From a virus, in IMG/VR virus record IMGVR_UViG_3300036401_000243, positions 1 through 39,787 of that record: DNA of 39,787 nt; one strand, 5' to 3'. Position numbers and translations under genes: made by a program. Below, piece after piece: positions 23,044 through 30,036 of this stretch. Position 1 is the stretch's first letter, and each line of letters starts with the position of its first letter. The notes beneath the pieces are model-generated. The model had not been told where the DNA came from, did not search any database, and was given only the letters and a program-made list of their open reading frames with translations.

Positions 23044-23076
23044 GTCGATGGCTCGGAGGCGTCGAAGGGTGCTGCA

Positions 23077-23238
23077 ATGACCGAGTGGACGAGTCGCACG
23101 CCGCCGTCGTCTGGCATGTTACCACGATGGACTGACGACGGCCGCTTGCTGGTGCTCGACAACCGCGGCTTTTGGATTACGGTGAACATCAACAAGAGCG
23201 TGCCAAGCTGGCATCAACCGGGAGCATCAAATGTCTGA
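23077..23238 (+). CDS. Small hypothetical protein (53 aa)
   Basis: An ATG at 23077 opens 53 codons ending at the TGA at 23236-23238, overlapping the next start. The product has a beta-like core (GRLLVLDNRGFWITVNI). Overlap with the next gene and sensible composition support it. Confidence 0.45.
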   Translation: MTEWTSRTPPSSGMLPRWTDDGRLLVLDNRGFWITVNINKSVPSWHQPGASNV

Positions 23239-23662
23239 GTCGATGGAAAGCATGTACCGCCGCGGGGTGATCAGCCGCAAGCAGATGGGCCGCATGGCCA
23301 AGCCGGCGATCCTAAACAAGACGACGTCCCAGGCCTCGAAGATGGCGTCCTTTGATGGCAAGGGCCGCAAGGACGAGGGCGGCGTCCGCGACCGCGGCGA
23401 GGTTCCGACGACGGAGATCAATCACCCGACGAACCAGAAACGCGGCAAGGTCGGAGCCGTCAGCAAGGGCGGCGGCGTTGGCAAGAGCGGTCAGCGTGGC
23501 GCCGGCGCCATCAACGAAGAGCAGACGCCCAAGTTCCCCGCGGGCGGCACCGTAAAAAAAAACGCTAAGCCGGTAGGGCGACGAGGGCTCGGCGGCGCGT
23601 CGGCTGGTCTTCGATCCAGCGGGCCGAAGTACGGTGGTCCGTCCTCGCGCGCTAATGGATAG
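23231..23662 (+). CDS. Disordered, basic Gly/Lys-rich protein
   Basis: A 143 aa product. After a helical start (MESMYRRGVISRKQMGRM) it is dominated by Gly, Lys, Ser and Pro and is probably unfolded. DNA or RNA binding would suit the charge. A run of nine A at 23554-23562 contains A-AAA-AAC in the reading frame, a classic slippery heptamer; a -1 slip would end the protein two codons later. No family recognised. Confidence 0.55.
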   Translation: MSESMESMYRRGVISRKQMGRMAKPAILNKTTSQASKMASFDGKGRKDEGGVRDRGEVPTTEINHPTNQKRGKVGAVSKGGGVGKSGQRGAGAINEEQTPKFPAGGTVKKNAKPVGRRGLGGASAGLRSSGPKYGGPSSRANG

Positions 23663-23665
23663 GCC

Positions 23666-23860
23666 ATGCAAAAGCAGATCGAGGCTGAGACGCCACGATT
23701 GGATGGGCTTATCCAATTGGATGATGCGGGAACGCTTTTCTACGTGGCGATGCGTAGGTGGGTGGGTGAAAAAGTCATTGACGCTGCTAGGAAGGTATAC
23801 GCCCCTCACTACACCACAGGTTGGGCCGACTGGTATGAACACGGAGGCGAGTTGCCATAA
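23666..23860 (+). CDS. Small hypothetical protein
   Basis: A 64 aa product three bases after the previous stop. Mixed helical sequence with aromatic residues (RRWVGEKVIDAARKVYAPHY, WADWYEHGG). Its stop overlaps the next start (TAATG). Function unknown. Confidence 0.55.
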   Translation: MQKQIEAETPRLDGLIQLDDAGTLFYVAMRRWVGEKVIDAARKVYAPHYTTGWADWYEHGGELP

Positions 23861-24057
23861 TGGGTGGCATAATCACCCTTGTCATTACGATGGTGGTCGG
23901 CGGCCACGATGTCGAGCGTCATCAGCCCATGTCGTCAATGGAACAATGCTGGATCGAAGCACGAAAGACTATGGCTGAGATGCAATTCAGCCACGACAAT
24001 GCAAAGATCACGAAGATCGGCATCGGTTGCGTGGTTGATGGAGGCGATCCGGCCTAG
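23860..24057 (+). CDS. Small protein with hydrophobic N-terminus
   Basis: A 65 aa product. Residues 2-14 (GGIITLVITMVVG) are hydrophobic, long enough for a short membrane anchor or uncleaved signal. The rest is soluble, with two Cys. It sits in a cluster of small membrane peptides, a usual place for lysis genes, but no holin signature is seen. Confidence 0.5.
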   Translation: MGGIITLVITMVVGGHDVERHQPMSSMEQCWIEARKTMAEMQFSHDNAKITKIGIGCVVDGGDPA

Positions 24058-24072
24058 AAGCAAGGTGTTATA

Positions 24073-24183
24073 ATGGCCTGGGCCATCTCAATCGCGCTTG
24101 CGCTGATCGGGGTCGGCCTGCTGCTATGGCATGCGCGTCGAGAAAAGTACGATCCTTATAGGATAAGGCGACATCGCAAGTGA
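24073..24183 (+). CDS. Single-span membrane peptide (36 aa)
   Basis: The ATG at 24073 opens 36 codons. A hydrophobic span, 'AWAISIALALIGVGLLLW', is followed by a strongly basic tail (RIRRHRK), so N-out/C-in topology is expected. Size and charge recall accessory lysis or membrane proteins of phages, without proof. Confidence 0.5.
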   Translation: MAWAISIALALIGVGLLLWHARREKYDPYRIRRHRK

Positions 24184-24189
24184 CTGGCA

Positions 24190-24243
24190 ATGACGGCCAC
24201 GGTGTTATGGCTGATGATTGTCGTTTGCATGGTGATCGTGTAA
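24190..24243 (+). CDS. Possible 17 aa hydrophobic peptide
   Basis: An ATG at 24190 gives 17 codons, nearly all hydrophobic (VLWLMIVVCMVIV). It follows another membrane peptide by six bases. At this size chance is a real possibility. Confidence 0.2.
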   Translation: MTATVLWLMIVVCMVIV

Positions 24244-24301
24244 AGTGTCCCAGTCGCAGATAGCGGCACGCGCGACGAGAAAAGTATTAAGGAGCAATAT
24301 C

Positions 24302-24544
24302 ATGGCAAACGATCCGACGTATGCGGGTACGAAGAACGAGCCGGTTCTACCGATGGGCGGCCCGCCGCCCGCGAGGCCGGACGCGCCCGTCGAGCCGGAA
24401 TTGAGCCCGCAGGACCGGCTCGAGGCGCTGCTGCTGCACGTTCGATCGCAGGCTCAGAGCGGCGCGCCGGTATCGCCTTACATTCTCAAGGAACTCGACA
24501 GCATCGTAACGGCTGGCCGCGTGGAGCCGGCGCCTGCGGCCTGA
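24302..24544 (+). CDS. Pro-rich small hypothetical protein
   Basis: An 80 aa product; the ATG at 24302 has AAGGAG. The first 40 residues are Pro-rich and probably unfolded; 'SPQDRLEALLLHVRSQAQSG' and the following segment form helices. It shares its last base with the next start. Function unknown. Confidence 0.6.
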   Translation: MANDPTYAGTKNEPVLPMGGPPPARPDAPVEPELSPQDRLEALLLHVRSQAQSGAPVSPYILKELDSIVTAGRVEPAPAA

Positions 24545-24918
24545 TGGCTGACACCGCCCCTTCGTCCAACAACCGCACGGTCGTCTATCGCGGCCGTGCC
24601 GAGCGGGAGCGCCCTCGGATGTCAGGCTTTGCGGCATCGCCGTTGCGGCAGTCGAACGGCGCAGGTGGAGATGGTCAAATGCCATGGTCTGGGAAGAGTT
24701 TTGCCGCCAAGCACAACAAGAAATTGTCGGGAGCCGGCGCGGCGAAGGCTGCGGAACAGGCCAATGCTATATTAAGAAGCGGTGCAGATGAAGGGGTGGC
24801 TATTGCGGTCGCAAATAAACGCGCTAATATGATGCGTAAGCGCGGCAATATCTCCGGGCGAGCTGCGTCGAGCACTGGGCTTGATCGCGACCGGGATGTG
24901 GATGCCGCTACGGCATGA
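24544..24918 (+). CDS. Conserved-type phage protein with KHN motif
   Basis: A 124 aa product. After a disordered N-terminus, 'MPWSGKSFAAKHNKKLSGAG' and 'AAEQANAILRSGADEGVAIA' match a pattern I know from many phage and host proteins (F-x-x-KHN-x-x-L...AN-x-L...E-x-x-AIA-x-AN). Its biochemical role is not known. Its TGA overlaps the next start as ATGA. Confidence 0.55.
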   Translation: MADTAPSSNNRTVVYRGRAERERPRMSGFAASPLRQSNGAGGDGQMPWSGKSFAAKHNKKLSGAGAAKAAEQANAILRSGADEGVAIAVANKRANMMRKRGNISGRAASSTGLDRDRDVDAATA

Positions 24919-25340
24919 GGAACGGATATCACATGAACGAATTCAGCCAAGACTACGAGCCGGATGTGGCTGTCGAGCCGACCAAGAAGCGCCGCGGCTG
25001 GCCTAAGGGTCAGAAGCGCGGGCCGCGGAAGGCGAAGGCTGAAGCGATGTATGGCAAAGCAGTGGTAAAGAAATGGGCTACTGCTGGACAGAAAAATAGC
25101 GCATCACTTCCCAACGGCGCCGAGCAACCCAAGACGTTGACACAACTCATGTTCAACGTCGACCGCGCGACGGCGCTCGTCCTCAGAGCCATGAGCAACG
25201 CGATGTCAGATGAGGAAAAAGCCTTTTGGTCGGATTGGACGACGGAGGAATTTGACCGCCTGAAAAGCATCCAAAAGGAAATGGTGAGAAATTGGTTGGC
25301 AGCGGGAGCACCGCATAAAGCATCCAAAAGGAAATGGTGA
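24915..25340 (+). CDS. Candidate terminase small subunit or DNA-binding partner
   Basis: A 141 aa product if the ATGA-coupled start at 24915 is used, or 135 aa from 24933. 'KKRRGWPKGQKRGPRKAK' near residue 25 is a basic AT-hook-like patch, followed by helices (LTQLMFNVDRATALVLRAM, DEEKAFWSDWTTEEFDRL). Position just before the terminase large subunit suggests a small-subunit role, but no family is recognised. A 30 bp sequence near its end is repeated out of frame and has changed the C-terminus: without the duplication the protein would end 'KEMVRN'. Confidence 0.5.
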   Translation: MRNGYHMNEFSQDYEPDVAVEPTKKRRGWPKGQKRGPRKAKAEAMYGKAVVKKWATAGQKNSASLPNGAEQPKTLTQLMFNVDRATALVLRAMSNAMSDEEKAFWSDWTTEEFDRLKSIQKEMVRNWLAAGAPHKASKRKW

Positions 25341-25346
25341 GAAATT
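25264..25346. repeat. Tandem duplication: 30 bp perfect repeat, 53 bp period
   Basis: AAAGCATCCAAAAGG and the following 15 bases occur at 25264-25293 and again at 25317-25346 without mismatch. The 53 bp period is not a multiple of three, so the second copy is read in another frame and creates a new C-terminus for the terminase-neighbouring gene. Perfect identity points to a recent event or an assembly error. Confidence 0.8.
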
Positions 25347-25379
25347 AGCCCAGCGCATGGATGCTGTGGATGACGCGCC

Positions 25380-27959
25380 ATGAACGCGCACTCTGGCATC
25401 CCGCTATCAGGCGACATCGCGCTTGATCTGCACCTACAGCCGAAGCAGTGGGTGGCGTTTGATACTCCCGCTACAGAGGTATTATTCGGCGGTGCAGCCT
25501 TTGGTGGCAAGAGCCATCTTATGCGCGTGGCTGCGATTCTGTGGTGCAGTGAAATAGCTGGATTACAGGTTTATTTGTTCCGCCGCATCCGTGATGATCT
25601 CGTTAAAAATCATATGGAAGGTCCTAAGGGGTTTAGGGCGCTGCTGGCGCCGTGGACATCTACTGGAATATGCAGGATTGTTGAGAACGAAATACGGTTC
25701 TGGAATGGAAGCAAGGTTTATCTGTGTCATTGTGAGCACGAGACAGATATATACAAATACCAAGGAGTAGAAGCGCACGTTTTATTAATCGATGAACTTA
25801 CACATTGGACTGAATCTATGTACCGTTTCTTGAGAAATCGTGTGCGCATGGTCGGAATTACTTTGCCGAAGCAGTATGAGGGCCGGTTCCCGCGGATTCT
25901 ATGCGGGGCTAATCCTGGCAACATCGGCCACCTATGGGTCAAGCGGACGTTTATTGAAGGTGATCAGCCGCTGAAGATCAGGTTGATGCCGGCGTCCGAG
26001 GGCGGGATGCTGCGGCAGCTCATCCCGGCTCGGCTCGAGGACAACGAGATAGGGGTTCACGATGATCCAGAATATGAGGCGCGTTTGGAAGGCCTTGGCT
26101 CGGCGACGCTCGTTGCCGCCATGCGATGGGGAGACTGGGATGTCGTCGAGGGCGCCTTCTTTGACTGTTGGCAGCACCGCAAGCACGTTATCGCGCCGTT
26201 CGCTGTTCCAAAGGATTGGGTGCGCTTTCGCAGCGCTGACTGGGGCTCGGCTAGTCCCGGAAGCGTTGGCTGGTGGGCCGTCGTCCAGGACGATTACAAA
26301 TTGTTTGACGGCGACGGTGGAATTGCCATTGATGAAGTGCTCACTGACGGAGGAGGAATTCGACGAGGCGATGAAAAATTGGCGCCCGGCCATAACGTAC
26401 TGGGAACCCGACTGCTCCCCCGCGGTGCCCTCGTCCGCTACCGCGAGGACTACATCGCCAGCGGCCCAGGAAAGGGCCTAAAGCTGACGGCAGAGCAGGT
26501 AGCAGATCGGATTATCGAACGCGAGAAGGACGATCCACGACTTGCGTACGCGGTCCTGGACCCGAGCACGTTCAAGGAGGATGGTGGACCGTCGATTGCG
26601 GAGCGGATTAATACGAAGCTCGTCAAGGCCAAGCTGCCGGCGTTTCGCAAGGCGGATAATGCCAGGGTGACGAAGATCGCTGGGCATGGCAGCGGGCCGA
26701 TGAGCGGCTGGGACATTGTGAGGCAGAGGATGATCGGGACGGGAACGGCGGACGATCCGCATCCGACGATCTTCTGGTTTTCTACGTGCTTGAATTCGAT
26801 CCGCACCATTCCCGCACTGCAGCATGACCCGGCACAGCCCGAAGATATTGAAAAGTCGGCCGAGGATCACTGCTTTAGTAGCGATACGCTTGTCAGGACT
26901 TCGGAAGGGCTGTATTCTTTCGCTGAACTGATGGGGAAAACCGGTCTTGTGCGATCTCATGATGGCGAATGGCACCGGTTCCGATCAGTCAGGCTCATTA
27001 AGCACGATCAAGAGATGGTGCGCCTGAATTTCAGCGATGGGGCAGAGATACGATGTACATCAGACCATCAATTTCTGACGGCGAGGGGGTGGATGGCGGC
27101 GAGCAATCTTCTGGGATCAGCGATCCTGTCGTTATCACAAACACAGCCCAAGAATTTGACGGCAAGAGATATTATTTCTGTGGAGGCCGCTACTATCGAG
27201 GACCGGGCGGCCTCCTTCATCGCCTTGTTTGGATTGCCAACAATGGCGCAATCCCGAAGGGGTGGCATGTCCATCACAAAGATCGTAACCGCCACAACAA
27301 TGCAATTGCAAATCTTGACTGCATGTCTTCGAACGCTCATCAATCCGGCGAGCATGGGGCCGAAACTGGCGCTAGAGGGCGTATCTATATCGAGTGCGCT
27401 CGCGAGGCTGCTCGTGAGTGGCACGGATCTCCGGAAGGAATTGCTTGGCATCGCGAGCATTATGAGAAGCATTGCGCCGCCGCTATCCACGTTAAAGAGC
27501 AAAAAATATGCGAAGCCTGCAACGCAACATTTAATGGACGACCAGGGGACAGCAATAGATTTTGCTCGAATGCCTGCAAGTCGCGATGGCGCAGAGCATC
27601 TGGAGTGGATGATGAGAAGCGCATTTGTGCTGAATGCGGAGAAAGCTTCGTTACCAATAAATATAGCAAACAGAAGCGTTGCTCCTACCGCTGCAGTGGC
27701 ATCAACAGCGCTCGCACTAGGACCGATCTGTTCTGGCGTGAACGAAACAAGTCGCGCTGATGTTTACTGTTTTACGGTTCCAGACACGGGCAACTTTGAG
27801 ATGGCTAACGGGATGATCGCTGCCCAATGCGCAGATGATGCCCGCTACGCCTGCTTGTCCCGCCCATGGCTCAAGACCAAGCTTGCGCCCGAGCCTGTGA
27901 AGGACGCCTATCGGCCTCCGGGTGAAGAGATACCGTCTTCGAACTTCAAGGTGCTCTGA
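25380..27959 (+). CDS. terL: Terminase large subunit with intein
   Basis: An 859 aa precursor; about 540 aa remain after removing the intein, the usual TerL size. The ATPase part shows Walker A 'GGAAFGGKS' (37-45), Walker B 'VLLIDE' (134-139) and coupling motif 'GANPGN' (176-181). The RNase H-like nuclease part offers Asp287 in 'SADWGS', Asp394 in 'AVLDPST' and 'EDH' at 495-497. The protein cuts concatemeric phage DNA and pumps it through the portal. The intein (498-816) interrupts directly after Asp496-His497 and before 'CADDARYACLSRPW', the conserved nuclease C-terminal motif, so splicing should be needed for nuclease activity. Confidence 0.92.
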   Translation: MNAHSGIPLSGDIALDLHLQPKQWVAFDTPATEVLFGGAAFGGKSHLMRVAAILWCSEIAGLQVYLFRRIRDDLVKNHMEGPKGFRALLAPWTSTGICRIVENEIRFWNGSKVYLCHCEHETDIYKYQGVEAHVLLIDELTHWTESMYRFLRNRVRMVGITLPKQYEGRFPRILCGANPGNIGHLWVKRTFIEGDQPLKIRLMPASEGGMLRQLIPARLEDNEIGVHDDPEYEARLEGLGSATLVAAMRWGDWDVVEGAFFDCWQHRKHVIAPFAVPKDWVRFRSADWGSASPGSVGWWAVVQDDYKLFDGDGGIAIDEVLTDGGGIRRGDEKLAPGHNVLGTRLLPRGALVRYREDYIASGPGKGLKLTAEQVADRIIEREKDDPRLAYAVLDPSTFKEDGGPSIAERINTKLVKAKLPAFRKADNARVTKIAGHGSGPMSGWDIVRQRMIGTGTADDPHPTIFWFSTCLNSIRTIPALQHDPAQPEDIEKSAEDHCFSSDTLVRTSEGLYSFAELMGKTGLVRSHDGEWHRFRSVRLIKHDQEMVRLNFSDGAEIRCTSDHQFLTARGWMAASNLLGSAILSLSQTQPKNLTARDIISVEAATIEDRAASFIALFGLPTMAQSRRGGMSITKIVTATTMQLQILTACLRTLINPASMGPKLALEGVSISSALARLLVSGTDLRKELLGIASIMRSIAPPLSTLKSKKYAKPATQHLMDDQGTAIDFARMPASRDGAEHLEWMMRSAFVLNAEKASLPINIANRSVAPTAAVASTALALGPICSGVNETSRADVYCFTVPDTGNFEMANGMIAAQCADDARYACLSRPWLKTKLAPEPVKDAYRPPGEEIPSSNFKVL
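26871..27827 (+). mobile_element. Intein within TerL (319 aa)
   Basis: Cys498 starts block A 'CFSSDTLVRTSEG'. Block B is 'CTSDHQFLTARGW' with the T-x-x-H tetrad at 560-563. Block F is 'VYCFTVPDTGNFEMANG' (795-811) and the C-terminal end is 'MIAAQ', followed by extein Cys817. The last residue is Gln instead of Asn, and the usual His before it is Ala; Gln-ending inteins are known. Residues ~580-793 have no endonuclease motif in this frame. That DNA encodes an HNH enzyme in another frame. Confidence 0.88.
27053..27760 (+). CDS. HNH homing endonuclease nested out of frame in the intein
   Basis: A 235-codon frame shifted by +2 (-1) relative to terL, from block B to just before block F of the intein. 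Residues ~39-100 form an HNH_3-type domain: 'YYRGPGGLLHRLVWI', then 'HVHHKDRNRHNNAIANLD' with His74, His75 and Asn83. Two zinc modules follow: Cys153-x2-Cys156 with Cys171-x3-Cys175, and Cys192-x2-Cys195 with Cys210-x3-Cys214. These would bind DNA. The ATG at 27053 has only a weak ribosome site; a GTG at 27089 or a -1 frameshift are alternatives. The full motif set makes chance very unlikely. Confidence 0.8.
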   Translation: MYIRPSISDGEGVDGGEQSSGISDPVVITNTAQEFDGKRYYFCGGRYYRGPGGLLHRLVWIANNGAIPKGWHVHHKDRNRHNNAIANLDCMSSNAHQSGEHGAETGARGRIYIECAREAAREWHGSPEGIAWHREHYEKHCAAAIHVKEQKICEACNATFNGRPGDSNRFCSNACKSRWRRASGVDDEKRICAECGESFVTNKYSKQKRCSYRCSGINSARTRTDLFWRERNKSR

Positions 27960-28087
27960 TGCCAAAGCGCGATTGGGAAGCGATTGGTCGCCGCCATGGC
28001 GAGTGGCTTGGCAAATGGTTCTTTTGGTGCTGCCCCGCTTTCTATGTTGAGGCATGGAAATCGATCAAACGTGAATTCTCGCGATGA
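27959..28087 (+). CDS. Small Trp-rich protein (42 aa)
   Basis: The ATG at 27959 shares a base with the terL stop (TGATG) and the TGA overlaps the next start as ATGA. The product contains 'WLGKWFFWCCPAFYVEAW', amphipathic and aromatic, possibly membrane-associated. Tight coupling on both sides supports expression. Function unknown. Confidence 0.5.
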   Translation: MPKRDWEAIGRRHGEWLGKWFFWCCPAFYVEAWKSIKREFSR

Positions 28088-28371
28088 AGCCCAAGACGCT
28101 CCCTCCCGACGCCAACCTTCTCGGCCTCGCCCGCGCTATCAATGCACGCCTGCCGCCGAGCGCCGCGGTTAACTTCTACCGCATCCAGCACGAGGACGGC
28201 CGGGAGCAAGTTGGCATCGTCTATCAGTCGGGCTTGCGGCGTGCTATTGTGTTGACGCACTCCGGTCTGGGCGATGGCGACGCTGACGAGATCGTGATGG
28301 CGGTAAACGAGTGGGCTGAGCGGCAGAGCCAGGAATCGCGATGGACGACGGACCCGAAAGAGGCGGCCTGA
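28084..28371 (+). CDS. Small hypothetical protein
   Basis: A 95 aa alpha/beta product: 'ANLLGLARAINARLPPSAAV', then strands (NFYRIQHEDGREQVGIVYQ, RRAIVLTHSG) and a final helix 'ADEIVMAVNEWAERQ'. It lies in a run of small genes between terminase and portal. No family recognised. Confidence 0.6.
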   Translation: MKPKTLPPDANLLGLARAINARLPPSAAVNFYRIQHEDGREQVGIVYQSGLRRAIVLTHSGLGDGDADEIVMAVNEWAERQSQESRWTTDPKEAA

Positions 28372-28424
28372 GGCTGATGGGCATCGTCGCTACGGCGATC
28401 TTCACATGCCGTTGGCGGTGATCC

Positions 28425-28565
28425 ATGGCCAATGATCGCAAATGCAAGAACTGTGGCCACTCCATCGATCCGCGTCGCACGCTCAATGCGCTGTATTGTT
28501 CGAGTGTGTGCCGTGAGGCGTTCAACAACAAGAAGCCCAGGAAGAAGGCGAGGAAGGCGGCATGA
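28425..28565 (+). CDS. Small zinc-ribbon protein (46 aa)
   Basis: The ATG at 28425 opens 46 codons ending in an ATGA overlap. Cys pairs 'CKNC' (7-10) and 'YCSSVC' (Cys25, Cys29) form a compact zinc module like those attached to phage HNH enzymes; the tail is very basic (KKPRKKARKAA). DNA binding is likely. Confidence 0.55.
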   Translation: MANDRKCKNCGHSIDPRRTLNALYCSSVCREAFNNKKPRKKARKAA

Positions 28566-28918
28566 GCGAGCGCGGCATCATTGCCACCAGTCCGATTTAC
28601 GATGATGAATTGCGGCAAGCGGTCTTTGCCTTGGTGAAGGACTGGCAGAAGGGTTCGGCGATTGTCTGTTTGAGTGTAATTGCGGCTCCGGGCGGCTTAC
28701 ACTCTGGATGTGAGACAGAGGATGCTGAGCAGTTGGCAAGGGATGTTTCTGATTGGATGAAAAATAATGGCCATTCTGATGATTTAGCTGATCTTGAGAT
28801 TTACTGCATTCCCGACAGTGGTGAATCGGTTGTTTATTTTGTTTCTTCTTCAGGAGTTAAGATGAGAGTGTTTTCTTCTTTCGTGACTACTGTCAAGGAT
28901 TGGAGAAAATCGGCATGA
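28562..28918 (+). CDS. Small hypothetical protein
   Basis: A 118 aa product with alternating helices and strands, including 'AVFALVKDWQKGSAIVCLSV' and 'SGVKMRVFSSFVTTVKDW'. It is coupled by ATGA on both sides. From about 28720 the DNA is richer in A and T than its neighbours. No family recognised. Confidence 0.55.
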   Translation: MSERGIIATSPIYDDELRQAVFALVKDWQKGSAIVCLSVIAAPGGLHSGCETEDAEQLARDVSDWMKNNGHSDDLADLEIYCIPDSGESVVYFVSSSGVKMRVFSSFVTTVKDWRKSA

Positions 28919-29160
28919 AGAACTGCATCCGCATGACTGTGCCGCTGTTCATTCGCCTGCTGGAATATGCTCGCGAGGACGCGAAGTCAGACTTGCCTCT
29001 GCACGACGTCGCCGAGCGCGCGATGCGGGCGAGCGAAATCCTCGATATGGACGACTATGAGGGACTGGTCGGGAAAGCTGGGAAAGCTGACCGTGACGAC
29101 AAGCCGCTGACGAAGCCTCGTCCGAAGGTTGATCGGATCGCGAAGGACTATGTGGGTTGA
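28915..29160 (+). CDS. Small hypothetical protein
   Basis: An 81 aa product; the ATG at 28915 has GGAGA upstream and overlaps the previous stop. 'MTVPLFIRLLEYAREDAKSD' and 'LHDVAERAMRASEILDMDDY' are helices, followed by a basic tail. This matches a type of small phage protein of unknown role found near structural genes. Confidence 0.6.
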   Translation: MKNCIRMTVPLFIRLLEYAREDAKSDLPLHDVAERAMRASEILDMDDYEGLVGKAGKADRDDKPLTKPRPKVDRIAKDYVG

Positions 29161-29161
29161 T

Positions 29162-29839
29162 ATGCCCTACAACACTCGGACGATCCAACTCATCCGCCAC
29201 GGGGCGACCAGCCTCAACAACGATGACGTGTCAGTTGACCGCATCCGCGGCTGGAAGGACGTTCCGCTGTCTGATGACGGCCGCAAGGAAGCGTACCGCA
29301 TCGCCGAGAAGATGGCGCATCGCAAGCCCGACGTGATTGTGACCTCGGATCTCAAGCGGGCGCATGACACGGCTGAGATCATCGCCAAGGAGCTCGGGAT
29401 GAAGGTGGCTCTTGTGACGAAGGGATTTCGTCCGTGGAATGTAGGCACTTGGTCCGGTGTGGTGACCTCGAAGGCTATCCCTGTGCTGTGCGAATATGCG
29501 GAGCATAAGCCCGACAAGGCATTGCCCGAGGGTGAGAGTTTCAACACATTTCGCCTGCGGTTTTTCTCCGAATTGCTGCATGTGCTAGAGAAATATCCCG
29601 GCAAGATCGCCGTCGTGACTCACCACCGCGGCGAGCGTCTGATGAAGGCATGGGCTGGGACGGAGAATGCTTCCGATGGCTCATGCAAGATGGCGGAGTT
29701 CAACAAGAAGGGCGAGCACACTGGATCGCTTGAGGATATCTCCATCCCGCAGGGGCGGCTGGCGAGCGCCGTGAAGGCGCTGGGCGGAAAGGGAGAGCAC
29801 AAGGCCGGCGGCTTGGCTGCCGTGTTGGCGTATCCATGA
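29162..29839 (+). CDS. Histidine phosphatase (phosphoglycerate mutase-like)
   Basis: A 225 aa protein. 'LIRHGATSLN' (residues 9-18) carries the RHG motif with the catalytic His; 'TSDLKRAHDTAEII' and 'VTHHRGERL' provide the second Arg and His of the superfamily. The fold hydrolyses phosphate esters by a phospho-histidine intermediate. The substrate in a phage is unknown. The gene sits between terminase and portal, unlike a typical metabolic gene, so it may be a head-module or host-modulating enzyme. A start at 29150 is possible but too close to its ribosome site. Confidence 0.8.
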   Translation: MPYNTRTIQLIRHGATSLNNDDVSVDRIRGWKDVPLSDDGRKEAYRIAEKMAHRKPDVIVTSDLKRAHDTAEIIAKELGMKVALVTKGFRPWNVGTWSGVVTSKAIPVLCEYAEHKPDKALPEGESFNTFRLRFFSELLHVLEKYPGKIAVVTHHRGERLMKAWAGTENASDGSCKMAEFNKKGEHTGSLEDISIPQGRLASAVKALGGKGEHKAGGLAAVLAYP

Positions 29840-30036
29840 ACCACAGAGAACGCGAAACAATAAACGCAGTGAAACTGTTGGGATTATGGAGCCCTGTTGG
29901 TCGCCATTTCATGCGCACTACGTCGGGCTGCACACTTGCGTTCCAGCTTGGCGAGATGCACGAGGTGTCGTTCAGGTCGATCATACTGCGCACCGGGCTG
30001 CGGTTCGGGTTCATCCAGACGACGGGGAATGCATAA
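29836..30036 (+). CDS. Small hypothetical protein
   Basis: A 66 aa product linked by ATGA to the phosphatase and by TAATG to the next gene. It contains 'AVKLLGLWSPVGRHF' and a beta-rich end (FRSIILRTGLRFGFI). No family recognised. Confidence 0.55.
   Translation: MNHRERETINAVKLLGLWSPVGRHFMRTTSGCTLAFQLGEMHEVSFRSIILRTGLRFGFIQTTGNA

Noticed and set aside
27960-28424. 14-codon frame at 28377 before the zinc-ribbon gene
   Set aside because: Too short, no hydrophobic or motif signal, and no coupling to the next gene.
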